From positions 1 to 36,380 of the forward strand of contig JBLNDJ010000047.1 of assembly GCA_050261515.1 (NCBI GenBank): DNA of 36,380 nucleotides, written 5' to 3'. The notes beneath the pieces are model-generated. The model had not been told where the DNA came from, did not search any database, and saw nothing but the letters and a program-made list of their open reading frames with translations. Positions 15,334 through 23,436 of this stretch are shown here, in pieces; positions within the stretch are counted from its first letter, which is position 1; each line of letters starts with the position of its first letter. A program made the position numbers and the translations under genes. Source of the stretch: JBLNDJ01 sp050261515 (GTDB lineage Bacteria; Acidobacteriota; Terriglobia; Bryobacterales; Bryobacteraceae).

Positions 15334-15681
15334 CTACTTTTCGGGCGCAAACAACCGCACGATCGGGTGGGGTACGCGGAAAAGGCTCCAGATGCGCGCT
15401 TTCGCTACCGGCAGAGGAATTTCTTCCTGATGCGTCGAGTCGTAATAGGAAAGCAGGTCCCACTCGTCGTAATCGATCGCCCGGGCATATTGCCGGAGAT
15501 AGCTGGTGCGGAAGACGCCGCCTGGCAATATATCGAAGTCCGACTTTTCGATCGCCTCGAGGTACCGCGTCGAGATCTTGGTGCTGCGCGCGATCTCTTC
15601 GAGGCTGATCCCTTTCCGCCTCCGGATCGCCGAGAGATCCGGCAGCGCCGATATTGTGGATGCCGTAGTGCCTGTTGGCAT
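15334..15681 (-). CDS. RodZ-like HTH domain protein without membrane anchor
   Basis: A 115-residue protein with a helix-turn-helix of the RodZ/HTH_25 type: IRRRKGISLEEIARSTKI (about 19-36), then RYLEAIEKSDF and the following YLRQYARAI (81-89 approximately). In RodZ this domain is cytoplasmic and binds MreB, but RodZ has a membrane segment and periplasmic domain after it. Here the protein ends soon after the HTH with no membrane segment, so it is either a small DNA-binding regulator or a free adaptor. AGGTGGAA precedes the ATG. The 151-bp upstream region is AT-rich and probably holds the promoter. Confidence 0.75.
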   Translation of the reverse strand: MPTGTTASTISALPDLSAIRRRKGISLEEIARSTKISTRYLEAIEKSDFDILPGGVFRTSYLRQYARAIDYDEWDLLSYYDSTHQEEIPLPVAKARIWSLFRVPHPIVRLFAPEK

Positions 15682-15832
15682 GAAGTTCCACCTGCGCTAC
15701 TATTCGGCTGAGTCTAAGCCGAGCTTTAGTTGAATTTAGGAACTCAATCGAATAGTACTGAATTACTGTACTTGCTACAGGAGTCCTTTGAGGGGCGAAG
15801 TTTACTATTGTGAGGGGGATGCCGGGCGCAAC

Positions 15833-16267
15833 CTACTTCCCCCGCGCCGTCTTCGTAGAGGGGGGCAGTTCTTCTTTTGCGGGGCCCTTCCGGAACGTCG
15901 CGGGCGCGAGGAACTGGCGAATTTGGATCACCAGAGCGTCGATTGAGAATGGTTTTCGGACAAAACCGAACCCTTTTTCGACGATATTCCGCTCCACGGT
16001 CTCCATTTCACATTTTCCGGACATGTATATGACTCGCATGTGGGGGTGGGCCGAGGAGACCCGTTCGGCCAACTGAATGCCGTCCATGTTGGGCATCACG
16101 ATGTCGGTCAAAAGCAAGTCGATCGCGCTGCCCTCGGCACCGCAGATGCCGAGCGCCTGTTCGCCGTCGCGCGCTTCGAGGACCCGATAGGACTCCCGCT
16201 CCAGGATGCTCTTCAGCAGGCCCCGGATATGAGGCTCGTCATCGACCACCAGGATGGTTCGCCGCAC
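15833..16267 (-). CDS. Single-domain response regulator (CheY-like receiver)
   Basis: A 144-residue stand-alone receiver domain. Acidic pocket residues are Asp9/Asp10 (VVDDEP), the phospho-acceptor is Asp55 (LLTDIVMP), with Ser83 in YMSGK and Lys105 in RKPFS. The fold ends near residue 122 and a 20-residue Lys/Pro-rich tail follows. There is no output domain. The start is GTG with AAAGG upstream. No histidine kinase is adjacent (the nearest in the window is at 29372), so the partner is unknown; by pattern it is like the receivers that act as phospho-relays or in hybrid-kinase networks. Confidence 0.88.
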   Translation of the reverse strand: MRRTILVVDDEPHIRGLLKSILERESYRVLEARDGEQALGICGAEGSAIDLLLTDIVMPNMDGIQLAERVSSAHPHMRVIYMSGKCEMETVERNIVEKGFGFVRKPFSIDALVIQIRQFLAPATFRKGPAKEELPPSTKTARGK

Positions 16268-16403
16268 TGTGATGCCTTTATAGACCTATTTAGGGGGAAA
16301 AGCAACACACCTTAATGAAATCGGATAACGGGATCCGCTGCGCTCACTTGAACGGCAGCCTGGCGCGCTCTGTGCGCCTGTTCTGGCGCGTGGGGAAATC
16401 CTG

Positions 16404-17027
16404 TTACTTCACCCGAACGACGAGTTGCCGGCGCTCGGTGCGGCCCTTTCCGGTGGCCGTGAGGGTATAGGTTTGGGTGCGCGTGGGGCGGACGGAGATG
16501 CAGGCGCGTTCGGATAACTCGACCGGGGCCGGGGGCGGGTCGAGTTTCACGGAATCTGCGCCGCGAACTATGTAGCAGATGGTGACGGGGCGGCCGGGGG
16601 CCACCTGCTCGGCGCTTGCCGTAAAGGTTTCGATGAGCGCCGCTTCGCCGCCGGCTGCGGCAGGCGGTTTGGCGGACGCCCGCGGTCCGACGCGGATCTC
16701 GAGCGACTGCCTTGCTTCGCCCTGCCCCGCCCGGCCGCCGGCGATGAGCGTGTAGCTCGCGGTCTCGCGCGGGGCGAACTGAACGCAGCGGTTGGGCGAC
16801 GGGAAGATCGAGGCGACGTCTGGCTCCAGGCGCACCGATGCGGCGTTCTCGACTCCGTAGCACAACGACACGGTGTCGCCGCGCCCGACCGCGGCCGGGC
16901 TGGCGTAGAACTGGAGGATTTTCACGGGCGCCGGTTTGGAGCCGGCCGGCCCGGCGCTTTCGGAACGGGGCTCGCTGGAACAGCCCGCGAGCCAGAGGGC
17001 GGCGGCGAGGAGAACGAGACGGGGCAC
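16404..17027 (-). CDS. Lipoprotein with two tandem cysteine-paired Ig-like repeats
   Basis: A 207-residue lipoprotein. The signal peptide ends in the lipobox LAGC (Cys16). The mature part is two repeats of about 77 residues, roughly 36-113 and 131-206. Each has a pair of cysteines exactly 25 residues apart (Cys56/Cys81 and Cys151/Cys176), suggesting one disulfide per domain. Each repeat has the pattern V(S/T)(L/I)CY near its start and TxSYTL or TQTYTL toward its end, as in bacterial Ig-like beta-sandwiches. I do not recognise a named family. The start is GTG and lies 35 bases from the divergent FkbM gene. Confidence 0.75.
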   Translation of the reverse strand: MPRLVLLAAALWLAGCSSEPRSESAGPAGSKPAPVKILQFYASPAAVGRGDTVSLCYGVENAASVRLEPDVASIFPSPNRCVQFAPRETASYTLIAGGRAGQGEARQSLEIRVGPRASAKPPAAAGGEAALIETFTASAEQVAPGRPVTICYIVRGADSVKLDPPPAPVELSERACISVRPTRTQTYTLTATGKGRTERRQLVVRVK

Positions 17028-17062
17028 GCCTTCATTTTCCTGCTATATTCGGTATCGCGCTT

Positions 17063-17974
17063 ATGGCCCTCAAAACAAAGCTGGCGCTGGGTACGCTGGC
17101 TCTTACCGGTGCCGCCGCGTTTGTTCTGTACCCGCCGGTGCGGCTTTCCTTTCTTTACCTGGTCGGGCGGAACAAGGGCTGTCCCTATGACGAGGCGATC
17201 CGGAGCACCGCGAACCTGAAGCGGCAGATCGAGCTGAACGGGAAGATCTTCAAAGCCAGCCGCCTGGTGGAGAAGGACCCCGCCGGTTTCCACCTTTGGG
17301 AAACGCCGGACGGACGCTACTGGATTCCCGAGGGCAGCGACTACACGCTGCCCTTCAACCTGGCCGAGCAGGAGCGGCGGATCTACGGCACAGGCGACCG
17401 CGCGGTGCGGGCGGGCGATGTGGTGCTCGACTGCGGCGCGAACGTCGGGGTCTATACGCGGGTGGCGCTTCAGGCCGGGGCGAAGCTGGTGGTCGCCATC
17501 GAGCCGGCGCCCGAGAACATCGAATGCCTGCGGCGGAATTTCAGGGAGGAGGCTGCCGCGGGGCGCGTCATCGTGTATCCGAAGGGGGTGTGGGATTCCG
17601 ATGCCACGCTGAGGATGAACATCGACCCGGGGAATTCGGCCGCCGATACGTTCGTGATGCACCCGGAGCACTCGCATGCCGGGCCGGAACTGCCTCTGAC
17701 GACCATCGATAAGATTGTCGCCGAGCTGAAGCTGGGGCGGGTGGATTACATCAAGATGGATATCGAGGGCGCCGAGCGGCGGGCGCTGGCGGGGGCGCGG
17801 GAAACGCTGGCACGGTGGCATCCGCGGATGGCGCTGGCGGCGTACCACAGGCCCGACGACCCGCAAGCGATCCGGGCGGCGGCGCTCGCCGCCTGGCAGG
17901 GCTACCGCATCGAGTGCGGGCCTTGCGCCGACGCGCGGACGTTTGTGCGTCCGGATGTGCTGTACTTCCGGTGA
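17063..17974 (+). CDS. FkbM family SAM-dependent methyltransferase
   Basis: A 303-residue methyltransferase of the FkbM family. Residues 8-35 are hydrophobic and may anchor the protein. Motif I is VVLDCGANVGVYT (about 119-131), followed by VVAIEPAPENIECLRRNF (about 145-162). The VDYIKMDIEGAE motif (about 229-240) is typical of FkbM. Members methylate hydroxyl groups on sugars or polyketides; the substrate here is unknown. The ATG at 17063 is chosen because it puts the hydrophobic N-terminus first; longer frames upstream run into the divergent lipoprotein. No glycosyltransferase cluster is present. Confidence 0.88.
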   Translation: MALKTKLALGTLALTGAAAFVLYPPVRLSFLYLVGRNKGCPYDEAIRSTANLKRQIELNGKIFKASRLVEKDPAGFHLWETPDGRYWIPEGSDYTLPFNLAEQERRIYGTGDRAVRAGDVVLDCGANVGVYTRVALQAGAKLVVAIEPAPENIECLRRNFREEAAAGRVIVYPKGVWDSDATLRMNIDPGNSAADTFVMHPEHSHAGPELPLTTIDKIVAELKLGRVDYIKMDIEGAERRALAGARETLARWHPRMALAAYHRPDDPQAIRAAALAAWQGYRIECGPCADARTFVRPDVLYFR

Positions 17975-18026
17975 CCCTGGCCGGCCCGGGGGCGGCCGCG
18001 GAATGACTTTAGGCAGGCCGCCGGCG

Positions 18027-18053
18027 GTAGCACTATTTTTCTACTTGTGCTAC
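18027..18053. promoter_or_regulatory. 27-bp palindrome, candidate NikR operator
   Basis: GTAGCAC (18027-18033) and its exact reverse complement GTGCTAC (18047-18053) are separated by a 13-bp AT-rich spacer. The outer layout GTAGCA-N15-TGCTAC is close to the E. coli NikR operator GTATGA-N16-TCATAC. The site ends 13 bases before the TonB-receptor start, where bound repressor would block transcription. nikR lies at the other end of the receptor gene. The call is by analogy, and the half-site sequence differs from E. coli. Confidence 0.6.
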
Positions 18054-18066
18054 GCTAGCCGGTGAC

Positions 18067-20340
18067 ATGTTCCGGACGCTCTGCCTGATGGCCTCGATGG
18101 GGTACGCGCTGGCGGCCTCGGGCGGGCTGGCCGGAGATGTGACCGATCCCCAGGGGCAACTGGTTCCCGGCGCGGAGGTGCGGCTTGCGGGGCCGGGCGG
18201 CTTGCGCAGGCAGGCTCGGACCGATAGCCGGGGGCACTTCGCGTTTTCCGGACTCGACTCGGGCGCTTACAGCCTGGCGGCCGCGGCGCTGGGGTTCCGT
18301 TCGGCTTCACGCGAGGTATCAGTCGCGGGCGCTGAGATTGTTCGCGTGGACATTCGCCTTTCCGAGTTGGCCGGGCAGCATGAAAGCGTCGTAATCACGG
18401 CCAGGGCACTCGAACCGGCAGTCGATCTTCGCAATGCGGAGGTCTTCAACCGCACGCTGTTCACTCGCGACGACCAGGTGCTCGCGCAGCTCAACGCGGG
18501 CATCAACGCGGGGCAGCATGAGGGCGGGGGCAAGTCGCTCGAGATACGCCGGTTCGGCTTCAACCTCGACCACGGCGGCACGAGCGGAGGCCTGAAAATC
18601 CTGGTGGACGATGTGCAACAGAACCAGGGCACGCAGGGGCACGGCCAGGGGTATCTCGGGGCGCTCAAGGCGCTGAGCCCGGAGCTGATCCAGGAAGTCG
18701 ATATGGTCAACGGGCCGTTCAGCCCGGAATACGGCGACTTCAGCGGGCTGGGCGTGGTCCACATACGCCAGCGCGAGACGATGCCGGACGAGATCACGGC
18801 CCGGATCCAGGGCGGGAACTTCAATACCGGGCGCGTATTTCTGGCCTACAGCCCGGCGCTCCAACGCACCGACGCCTATTTCGCGTACGAGGGCTCGAAC
18901 ACCGATGGCCCGTTCGAGAGCCCCAGCCGGTACCGGCGCGACAACGTGAATACGAATTTCACGCGGGCTTTCGAGGGCAACCAGAAGCTCGGCTTCCGGC
19001 TGCTGTTCGGGCGCAACGATTTCTACTCGTCGGGGCAGATTCCCCTCGATCTCGTGGACGCCGGGCTGCTCGACCGCTTCGGGTACATCGACCCCTACGG
19101 CGGTGGACGCGTGAAACTCGGGACGGCGTCGGTGTACTACAGCAAGGCATTCCCCAATGGCGGCGTGTGGAAGGCCGACGGGTTTGTAGCGCGGTCGCTG
19201 TTCGACCTGTACTCGAACTTCACGTTCTTCCTGAACGATGAAGTGAACGGCGACGCGTTCCAGCAGCACGATTCGCGCTTGCAGGAGGGCGCCAACACGC
19301 AGTACAGCCACGTGCACAAGCTGGCGGGCGCGGCGGCGGTCCTGAACGCCGGGGCGAATTATCACGACAACCAGATCAACGTCGGTTTGTACCCGCAGGT
19401 GGAGCGCGTGCCGGCGGGCGTTACGACGCGCGTGAACGCGCGGGTCACAAACGGCGCGGGTTACGCGCAGGAGAGCGTGAACCTGCTGGCCGGACGGCTG
19501 ATCGTGAGCGGCGGGCTGCGGTTCGATGAGTTCCGCTTCGATGTGAAGGACCGCGTGATCGCGGCGAACAGCGCCACCCGGAGCGCGGGCCGGTGGCAGC
19601 CGAAGGGAAGCGCGGCGTTCACGCCGTCGCACAAGGCGCCCCTGACGCTGAACGTGAACTACGGGCGCGGCATCAACACGCAGGACGCGCGCGGCGTGGC
19701 AGAGCGGCCCGACGGCCCCCGCGTCGCCACCACCGATTTCTACCAGGCGGGAGCGGCGTCGCACTTCGGGCGCGTAGCGCTCAGCGCGGACGCGTTCCTC
19801 ATCGATCATTCGAACGAGCAGGTGTACATCCCGGACGATGGCAGCTTCGAGTTCAAGGGACCAAGCCGCGCGTACGGGTACGAGGCGAAGGCGTCGTTCG
19901 AGCTGACGCGTCACGTTTCGCTGAACGGCGGGCTCACGAAGATTTCGAACGCGTTCTATAAGGGCGGGGACCATCGCGTGTACGTGGACAGCGCGCCGCA
20001 CTTCGTGGCGAACTCGGCGCTGACGGTGACGGCGTGGCACGGGTGGAGCGGGTCGTTCCGCATGCGCGCGGTGAACCACTACCGGCTGGACGGCGAGGAC
20101 CCGTCGATCATCGCGAGCGGGTTGATGGTGTTCGACGTGGGGATTGCGCGGCAGCTCCGGCGAGGGATCGAGCTGAACGCGAGCTTCGACAATCTGACGA
20201 ATCGGGACTATTACGAGACGCAGAACTATTTTGAATCGCGCGCGGCTCCGGGAGCGCCGGCGATCAGCCGGATTCACGCGACGCCGGGGTATCCGTTCAC
20301 GGCGGTGGTGGGGCTGACGTTCCGGCTGCGGGGGAAGTAG
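18067..20340 (+). CDS. TonB-dependent receptor, probable nickel uptake
   Basis: A 757-residue outer-membrane receptor. A signal peptide (about 1-17) is followed by a carboxypeptidase-regulatory-like beta-domain (about 19-98, DVTDPQGQLVPGAEV), then the plug (about 105-235) with LEIRRFGFN and NGPFSPEYGDFSGLG, and the beta-barrel to the end. It is shorter than the roughly 1,100-residue Oar-type receptors of Acidobacteriota and more like siderophore or metal receptors. The plug has several His/Gly segments (GTQGHGQGY, LDHGG) that could help bind metal. The nickel assignment is inferred from the adjacent nikR and the NikR-like palindrome upstream; Helicobacter pylori has NikR-controlled TonB receptors for nickel. 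Convergent with nikR, 2 bases apart. No tonB/exbB is present. Confidence 0.88.
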   Translation: MFRTLCLMASMGYALAASGGLAGDVTDPQGQLVPGAEVRLAGPGGLRRQARTDSRGHFAFSGLDSGAYSLAAAALGFRSASREVSVAGAEIVRVDIRLSELAGQHESVVITARALEPAVDLRNAEVFNRTLFTRDDQVLAQLNAGINAGQHEGGGKSLEIRRFGFNLDHGGTSGGLKILVDDVQQNQGTQGHGQGYLGALKALSPELIQEVDMVNGPFSPEYGDFSGLGVVHIRQRETMPDEITARIQGGNFNTGRVFLAYSPALQRTDAYFAYEGSNTDGPFESPSRYRRDNVNTNFTRAFEGNQKLGFRLLFGRNDFYSSGQIPLDLVDAGLLDRFGYIDPYGGGRVKLGTASVYYSKAFPNGGVWKADGFVARSLFDLYSNFTFFLNDEVNGDAFQQHDSRLQEGANTQYSHVHKLAGAAAVLNAGANYHDNQINVGLYPQVERVPAGVTTRVNARVTNGAGYAQESVNLLAGRLIVSGGLRFDEFRFDVKDRVIAANSATRSAGRWQPKGSAAFTPSHKAPLTLNVNYGRGINTQDARGVAERPDGPRVATTDFYQAGAASHFGRVALSADAFLIDHSNEQVYIPDDGSFEFKGPSRAYGYEAKASFELTRHVSLNGGLTKISNAFYKGGDHRVYVDSAPHFVANSALTVTAWHGWSGSFRMRAVNHYRLDGEDPSIIASGLMVFDVGIARQLRRGIELNASFDNLTNRDYYETQNYFESRAAPGAPAISRIHATPGYPFTAVVGLTFRLRGK

Positions 20341-20342
20341 GG

Positions 20343-20756
20343 CTACAGCGGCGACGAGGCCGTGATGGCCAACTGCGAGTGCTTCACCCCTTTGACGGCC
20401 GACAACTGGTGGGCGAAATCCTGCACCTCGGCCGAGGGGCCGCGCAGGGCGATCACTTCCATGCAGTTGTCGTGATCGAGATGCACGTGGAGCACGGAGA
20501 GAATCAGCCGCTGGTGATTGTGCTGAAGCTCGGTGAGCTTCTCTTCGAGCAGGCGGACATGATGATCGTAGACCACGGTCAGGGAGCCCACGACGCGGCC
20601 GGTGGGGCGGCTGGAGGACTCGCGCACGAGCTCGGCGCGGATCAGGTCGCGAAAGGCTTCCGAGCGGTTCGTGTATCCGCGCTTGTCGATCAACCCGTCG
20701 AATTTGCCGAGTAGATCAGTGGCGATCGCCACGCCGATGCGGCTTAGTTCGGACAT
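20343..20756 (-). CDS. nikR: Nickel-responsive regulator NikR
   Basis: A 137-residue ribbon-helix-helix metalloregulator. The N-terminal DNA-binding part has RIGVAI and the NRSEAFRDLIR helix (30-40). The C-terminal ACT-like domain keeps every nickel ligand of E. coli NikR (His76, His87, His89, Cys95) with identical spacing: His79, His90, His92 and Cys98. With nickel bound, NikR represses nickel uptake genes; the TonB receptor next to it is the likely target. ATG 20756 is preferred over GTG 20762 because AGGTG precedes it. It is divergent from the M23 peptidase with 24 bases between starts, so its promoter must lie inside that coding sequence. I see no good copy of the palindrome there, so autoregulation is not indicated. 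Confidence 0.95.
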   Translation of the reverse strand: MSELSRIGVAIATDLLGKFDGLIDKRGYTNRSEAFRDLIRAELVRESSSRPTGRVVGSLTVVYDHHVRLLEEKLTELQHNHQRLILSVLHVHLDHDNCMEVIALRGPSAEVQDFAHQLSAVKGVKHSQLAITASSPL

Positions 20757-20780
20757 TCGCACCTACGTTAGCATACTGTC

Positions 20781-21593
20781 ATGCGCTGGCTCGTGTTGGC
20801 GGTTGCGGCGGCGGGAGGGTTCGCACAGACGTTTCAGGTGACGCCGGCTTCGGTTCGGCAGGGGGAGGTTCTCCGGCTCACTGGGCCCGCCGAATCGGCG
20901 CGCATGAACGGACGCACGGTGCGGCTCTATCCGCAGGCCGGAGGCGAACGGCTCGGGCTGATGCCTGTGGCGGTGAGCGATCGGACGGGCGCCGCGAAGC
21001 TCGAGTTCCTGGGCAAGGACGGCACGGTGGTGCACACGGCGGCGCTCACGATTCTGGACGGGCGCTTCCGGTCGCAGAACGTGGTCGTGACGAAAGCCGT
21101 TGCGGGGTTGAAGCCCGCGCCGGGCGAATCGGAAACCGTGGGCGCGTTCCGCAAAACAGTGAGCGACGTGCGGTACTGGCAGGAGCCGTTCGCCCGGCCG
21201 GTGCCGGGCTGCGTGGTATCGCCGTTCGGGGTGAAGCGCCTCATCAACGGCAAGCCGACGGGCAGCTTCCACACGGGCATCGATCAGCGGGGAGCGGCGG
21301 GCCATCCAGTGGCGGCGATTGCGGACGGGCGCGTGACGATCGTGCGGATGTTCCAGCTTCACGGCGGGACGGTCGCGATCGATCACGGCCAGGGGGTCGG
21401 GTCGATATACCTGCACCTTTCGAAGTTCGCCACGAAGGAAGGCGCGGCGGTGAAGAAGGGCGAGGTGATCGGGTACGTGGGCTCGACGGGGCGATCGAGC
21501 GCGCCGCATCTGCATTGGGGATTGTATGTGAACGAGGTGCCGGTGAATCCGCGGCAGTGGATTCCGCTGCGGGCGTGCGGGGCGAGGAAGTGA
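20781..21593 (+). CDS. M23 (LytM) family metallopeptidase, secreted
   Basis: A 270-residue exported peptidase that probably cuts peptidoglycan peptide cross-links. A short signal (about 1-15, ending FAQ) is followed by an unassigned beta-rich region (about 18-130). The LytM domain (about 145-262) has complete zinc motifs: His164 and Asp168 in FHTGIDQRG, His212 in YLHLSK and His243-x-His245 in PHLHWG. So an active enzyme is expected. The stop overlaps the GTG start of the DUF2127 gene. It shares the narrow divergent gap with nikR, but a functional link is not implied by the sequence. Confidence 0.92.
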   Translation: MRWLVLAVAAAGGFAQTFQVTPASVRQGEVLRLTGPAESARMNGRTVRLYPQAGGERLGLMPVAVSDRTGAAKLEFLGKDGTVVHTAALTILDGRFRSQNVVVTKAVAGLKPAPGESETVGAFRKTVSDVRYWQEPFARPVPGCVVSPFGVKRLINGKPTGSFHTGIDQRGAAGHPVAAIADGRVTIVRMFQLHGGTVAIDHGQGVGSIYLHLSKFATKEGAAVKKGEVIGYVGSTGRSSAPHLHWGLYVNEVPVNPRQWIPLRACGARK

Positions 21594-22051
21594 CCGTCGA
21601 TGAACGGACAAGCGCGGCCGGGCTGCGCGCGCTGGCGTCCTTCGAAGCTCTGAAGGGCGCGCTGGTGCTGTTGCTTGGCTTCGGGGTGCTCTCGCTGGTG
21701 CACAAAGATGTCGAGGAAACCGCCGCGCGCCTGCTGCTCGACTTGCACGTCGATCCGGAGCGGCGGCTGGCGCGGTCGTTGCTGAATGCGGCGGCGCGCG
21801 TGACCGACGGGCGGCTGTTGTCGCTTGCGGGCGCGGCCACGGCCTACTCCGCGGCGCGGTTCACCGAGGCGTGGGGATTGTGGCGGCGCCGCGTGTGGGC
21901 CGAGTGGTTCGCACTGCTCTCGGCGGCGCTGTATCTGCCGTGGGAAATCGTCGTGTTCACCAGGAGGCCCAACCGGTGGCACGCCGCGCTGCTGACGGGA
22001 AATCTGGCCATCGTTCTCTATATGTCGTGGGTCCGGCGTCCACGAGCCTGA
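21590..22051 (+). CDS. DUF2127 family membrane protein
   Basis: A 153-residue integral membrane protein. The GTG at 21590 overlaps the M23 stop (GTGA) and is preceded by a purine-rich GAGGAA; a longer frame would start inside the peptidase. The segments about 14-35, 75-92, 103-124 and 132-148 are hydrophobic, suggesting four membrane helices. The ALASFEALKG at the N-terminus, WGLWRRRVWAEW in the middle and LYLPWE near the C-terminus match DUF2127. Function unknown. Probably co-translated with the M23 peptidase. Confidence 0.8.
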   Translation: MTVDERTSAAGLRALASFEALKGALVLLLGFGVLSLVHKDVEETAARLLLDLHVDPERRLARSLLNAAARVTDGRLLSLAGAATAYSAARFTEAWGLWRRRVWAEWFALLSAALYLPWEIVVFTRRPNRWHAALLTGNLAIVLYMSWVRRPRA

Positions 22052-22067
22052 ATATATACTGAGAGCC

Positions 22068-23393
22068 ATGGATCGCCGCCGATTTCTCGCAACCGCCGCC
22101 GCGGGCATGGCTTTTCCCGCGTTCGCCGATCAGAAGCCGAAGCGCGTGGGGCTGATCGGAACGGGATGGTACGGCAAATGCGACCTGCTGCGGCTGATTC
22201 AGGTCGCGCCGGTCGATGTGGTGTCGTTGTGCGACGTGGACAAGAAGATGCTCGCGGAGGCGGCGGACATCGTCGCGTCGCGGCAAGCATCGAAGAAGAA
22301 GCCGCGCACGTACGGCGACTACCGCCAGATGCTCAAGGAGCGCGACCTCGACATTTGCCTGATCGCGACGCCGGACCACTGGCACGCGCTGCCGATGATC
22401 GAGGCCGTGAAGTCGGGCGCCGATGTCTACGTGCAGAAGCCAATCTCGGTGGACATCGTCGAGGGGCAGGCGATGGTGGCGGCGGCGCGGAAATACGGGC
22501 GCGTGGTGCAGGTAGGGACGCAGCGGCGCTCGACGCCGCACTTGATCGAGGCGCGCGACCGGTTCATCCGCGAAGGCCGGCTCGGCAGGATCGGCCTGGT
22601 GGAGGTGTACTGCTACTACCACATGCGCTCGGGCGAGAACCGGCCGGATACGAACCCGCCCGACTATCTCGATTACGAGATGTGGACGGGCCCGGCGCCG
22701 ATGCGGCCGTTCAACCCGATGATGCATCCGCTCGGATGGCGTGGGTTCATGGAATACAGCAACGGGATCGTCGGCGACATGTGCATTCACATGTTCGACA
22801 TGGTGCGGTGGATGCTCGAGCTGGGGTGGCCGAAGCGCGTGACGTCGGCGGGCGGAACGCTGATGTTCAAGAACACGAAGGCGAACATCAGCGACACGCA
22901 GACGGCAACGTTCGACTACGACGATTTGCAGGTGATCTGGCAGCATCGCGCGTGGGGGCGGGAGCCCGATCCGAAGTATCCCTGGGGCGCGACGATTTAC
23001 GGCGAGAAGGGCACGCTCAAGTTGAGCGTCTTCAGCTACGACTTCATTCCGGCCGAGGGCGCGGCGGTACATCGCGATGTGACGTACGAGCTCGAGCAGT
23101 ATCCCGAGGACAAGACGGAGCCGCGCCTGGAGAAGCACTGCGCCCCGGCGATCCGCGGCCACATGCGGAACATGCTCGAGGCAATCGCGACGCGCGGCCG
23201 GCCGGTGGCGGATATCGAACAGGGATACATTTCGACGGCGAGCTGCATCCTGGCGAACCTGTCGATGAAGACCGGGCGGACGCTGGCGTGGGATCCGGTG
23301 AAGCAGGCGGTCATCGGGGACGGCGAGGCAAACCGGCTGCTGCGGCGGCCGTACCGCGCGCCGTGGGTGCATCCCGAGCCGGAGCGCGTATAA
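22068..23393 (+). CDS. Tat-exported Gfo/Idh/MocA family oxidoreductase
   Basis: A 441-residue oxidoreductase. The N-terminus (MDRRRFLATAAAGMAFPAFA) is a clear twin-arginine signal with an AxA site. GTGWYG (31-36) is the nucleotide-binding loop and TPDHWH (101-106) matches the first two enzymes in the window. The EKP motif is replaced by QKP (123-125). The substrate domain carries YCYYHMRSGENRP. It is more distant from the tandem pair at 1-2404 than they are from each other. The start is the first ATG after the DUF2127 gene, 16 bases away. Substrate unknown. Confidence 0.94.
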   Translation: MDRRRFLATAAAGMAFPAFADQKPKRVGLIGTGWYGKCDLLRLIQVAPVDVVSLCDVDKKMLAEAADIVASRQASKKKPRTYGDYRQMLKERDLDICLIATPDHWHALPMIEAVKSGADVYVQKPISVDIVEGQAMVAAARKYGRVVQVGTQRRSTPHLIEARDRFIREGRLGRIGLVEVYCYYHMRSGENRPDTNPPDYLDYEMWTGPAPMRPFNPMMHPLGWRGFMEYSNGIVGDMCIHMFDMVRWMLELGWPKRVTSAGGTLMFKNTKANISDTQTATFDYDDLQVIWQHRAWGREPDPKYPWGATIYGEKGTLKLSVFSYDFIPAEGAAVHRDVTYELEQYPEDKTEPRLEKHCAPAIRGHMRNMLEAIATRGRPVADIEQGYISTASCILANLSMKTGRTLAWDPVKQAVIGDGEANRLLRRPYRAPWVHPEPERV

Positions 23394-23436
23394 CGATCCC
23401 ACCCTCCCGGCGGTAACCTGGATTCAGAGGCAGTTT

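Noticed and set aside
20757..20780. NikR autoregulatory site in the nikR/M23 gap
   Set aside because: Only 24 bases are available and the sequence there (GCATACTGTCATGC) shares neither the arm sequence nor the spacing of the 18027 palindrome.
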